Under the pieces are notes generated by a model. The model was not told the origin of the DNA. It ran no database searches and was given only the letters and a program-made list of their open reading frames with translations. DNA of 64,000 nucleotides from Nannobrachium achirus (Eukaryota; Chordata; Actinopteri; Myctophiformes; Myctophidae): positions 26,580,403 to 26,644,402 of the forward strand of contig OY997659.1 of assembly GCA_963921795.1 (NCBI GenBank), given 5' to 3'. The translations under genes were made by a program, and so were the position numbers. Every line of letters starts with the position of its first letter. Position 1 is the first letter of the stretch. Shown here one piece after another: positions 61,598 through 64,000 of this stretch.

Positions 61598-64000
61598 CTG
61601 TAAAAAACAACATTAACAAATGTTTTTACATCAGACGGTTACATTATTCACCTGGTTCAGTAGAGCACTGACTCTGATTACCATACTGTACATGATTATT
61701 TCATAGCCGAATTTAAACAAACCCATTCAACTATAATATTTACTTAGTGCCAACAATGTAGGCCTTACTTTCAGCAAGTCCACTGACATCATTTACAGCT
61801 CAATTGGTATATTGAGGACATCAATGCTAGAATAATGAATGGAGTTTTAACTGATCAGCAATACAAAAACATTTATCTAATTTGATTATGTTGGTTAAGT
61901 CTTTTTGAAAAGAAAAAGGGAAAAAAATAATATTAAAAGGAAATGCCACTCTGTTTCTCTTTGTATTTGTACTGTTGAGTAAAATGAGCTCACAGCTAGC
62001 TCTCTACATTATCATTAGTCCAGGCATATAGCCCTAACCAAGTGCACAATGCTCCAGTTTCCTGCTTTACAAATGACTTCAAGCTAGGTAAAAAAGGGGG
62101 GGAAAAGAAAGAAAAGGAGTCTGCACAAAAGACAATCAAATATGGAAATCAGTCGGTTTCTCAATATTTTGTTTAAGTAGGCTTCTAGCTAGTTCTTCAA
62201 AATATCCTCCCAATGTTGTGATTTCTATGCAGAGATCATTCTGACCAACGACATAAGGGCCATTTATAGTTACGTATGGTTGATTTTATGTACGTTTGGG
62301 GGCGAGACAGTACGTACGGTAATTGCGTTGACATTCATACTACCGTACGGTCTCTGTGTTTACAGGGTTCAATAAAGCCTATATGTACATACTATATCCA
62401 CTAGATGGCACTAGAAAACGTTGTTTTAAGCCCCGCGAATCGACGCCAATTGTTTGAGTCGAGGCGAAAATATATATATTTTTTATATCACCAGTTAGCC
62501 TACTGCGGTGCACTGCTGGACTGGTGTCATGTACTTCCAATGAGAAGTAGCAATTGGCGAACAGTTATTTATTGTCTCGCACCAGCGTAGGGGTGAAAGT
62601 GAGACAGAACGGCCAGAACGGTTCAGAACCGCCGCTTCGTTAAAACATTCGGAGCCGGGAAGGTGTTCCGTTAAGAGGAGGAAGCACGCTGTCAAAATCC
62701 CATATTAAATAACCTGCCACACCACAGCACAAACGCACGTCCACGAAGTAAACAATCTTCTAAAGTCAAATTAACATACACAAGTGTAGGCTACAAGTTA
62801 CATTTTCTAATTAAAGTGCTTCTGAATTGTTCCAGTGTTGTAATCCATGATGAATGATTGTGTTTCGCTGTATTAACGTCCATGACATGTCCACACTGCT
62901 GGCTCTAGCGGGAGCTGTGCCTCCACCTGTTTATGATCATTTTCTGAAATGAATCCGTTCTCGACACTGACTCATAACTCTGTCAGTGCTCTGTGTCCCA
63001 CGACTGCGGACTGGATCCCATCGTTCATTTAAAAGAGCCGTTCAAGAGAGCGGAATCGTTCGTGAATGTCTCATCTCTACTGCACGCTGCAGAGAGACGT
63101 GGCAGAGTTGAAACAGCGGAGATGTTTTATTTGTTTTAACGGTGTGTTATAACTCTATGGTTGTACACTGCTATGCAGATAACATTTGTGCTCTCGCACC
63201 GATATCACCGAAAACACCGTGTATTCAATTCATCTCATGTATTATTGTATTATGTTGACGTGGTTTAAAGCAACACTTTTTTTTTATATATATACAAAGT
63301 AGACTATAAAACGATTCGTCGACGCGTCACTGTTCAGCGTGTACTTGTGATTTTTTTGTTTGTTTTTTTACTTCCTCCTACGAAATGGATACAAGAAAAA
63401 AAGACGAAACATTTCTCCCTCTACTGCCCCCACGGTTGACACAAGTTCGCCACGGGTAGTTCATGTGTACGTACGTTCTTATCGGTTTTCATCCGTCGGG
63501 TTGAGTGTTGTCCGTAAGGTTACGGAGACAATCAATTACGTCCGGACGGCCGGAGGAACCGGATTAAATCACTCTCCCCCTCCGTTTCTTGCGTTTCTTG
63601 CGGTCCTTATGTACTACTATGCATGGTACTATAGGGAGACTTAATCAGTTATGCCTTAAACTATTGAATATTTCAGTGTTGAAATTTCCCTTTAATATGC
63701 CAAAAACGTCCACCATGACATTAAAAGTTAAGGTGACTGCAATATCTTGTGTGTGGATCTTCACATCAATTAAAAAGCAAATATGTGTAATTGTTTACAT
63801 ATAATATGAAGAATAATTGCAATCACTACTTCGATAATGGAGAGTGTGAAAATCCATCAGCCATAATTATTGAAAGCTATTAGACTTGACATTGGATGAC
63901 AAGCAATTTCTCCAGATTTATTTCTTTCTGGAACTAAATGCTATTAATTAAAGTGACATTAGCAGAATGTTTACTGAGCTAAGTCACTGTACCAATCAAC
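61598..64000 (-). other. 3' part of an upstream lnpk intron, with transposon-like debris
   Basis: No further lnpk exon was found on the minus strand. Roughly 62,260-63,650 is richer in CpG and in TACGTACG-type words than its surroundings. It contains GAGCCG/CGGCTC-type segments such as AAAAGAGCCGTTCAAGAG near 63,030, which resemble DNA-transposon sequence common in fish. Bases 61,600-62,250 and 63,650-64,000 look like ordinary AT-rich intron. Confidence 0.45.
62398..62412 (+). promoter_or_regulatory. Candidate CTCF-type motif in an lnpk intron
   Basis: CCACTAGATGGCACT fits the CTCF core consensus (CCASYAGRKGGCR). Single motif matches occur by chance, so binding is not established. Confidence 0.3.

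Noticed and set aside
61741-61800. Possible further upstream lnpk exon
   Set aside because: A GT donor-like site exists on the minus strand, but the translation does not match the expected lunapark segment before the LEEVME block.

Overview
The window looks like vertebrate, almost certainly teleost fish, genomic DNA. The evidence is one intron-containing protein gene with canonical GT-AG splice sites, many long (CA)n/(GT)n microsatellites, tRNA-derived SINEs, and abundant short palindromic DNA-transposon derivatives. I see no bacterial-type gene organisation, no rRNA, no free-standing tRNA gene and no CRISPR array. Apart from the one gene, the open frames in the window are short and mostly lie in low-complexity repeats.

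The only confidently recognised gene is lnpk (lunapark, an ER three-way-junction protein) on the minus strand at the right end. Seven exons (58,023-61,597) encode the C-terminal 285 residues: the end of the coiled coil, the Pro/Ser-rich linker, the C4 zinc ribbon and the acidic tail with its stop codon. The exons for the N-terminus and the two membrane segments were not found and should lie beyond base 64,000. A 3'UTR of about 1.1 kb probably ends near 56,900.

In jawed vertebrates lnpk sits next to evx2 and the HoxD cluster, with its 3' end facing a large regulatory gene desert (the centromeric or 5' landscape of HoxD). If that synteny holds here, bases 1-56,900 are part of that desert and evx2/hoxd13a lie to the right of the window. 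This fits the lack of genes and the many AT-rich, homeodomain-site-rich unique stretches. It is an inference from synteny, and I cannot name a specific enhancer from sequence alone.

The desert is broken up by mobile DNA. The largest block is a nested transposon complex at about 30.16-38.85 kb. It has matching inverted termini, an inner element with arms of about 400 bp around a decayed minus-strand reading frame, a 443-bp insertion with a perfect 9-bp target duplication, and a separate foldback unit. Two dispersed MITE families occur: a palindromic family of about 110-150 bp with at least nine recognisable copies, and a second family of four clear copies and two fragments. Other elements are a 361-bp near-perfect palindrome flanked by TTAA (42.8-43.2 kb), two hAT-like elements, four tRNA-derived SINEs, and a related pair of complex repeats in opposite orientation (43.5 and 48.2 kb). 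There are also tandem duplications of 49 bp, about 129 bp and about 190 bp. Remaining intervals are described as unique sequence; those resembling conserved developmental noncoding elements are flagged as candidates only.
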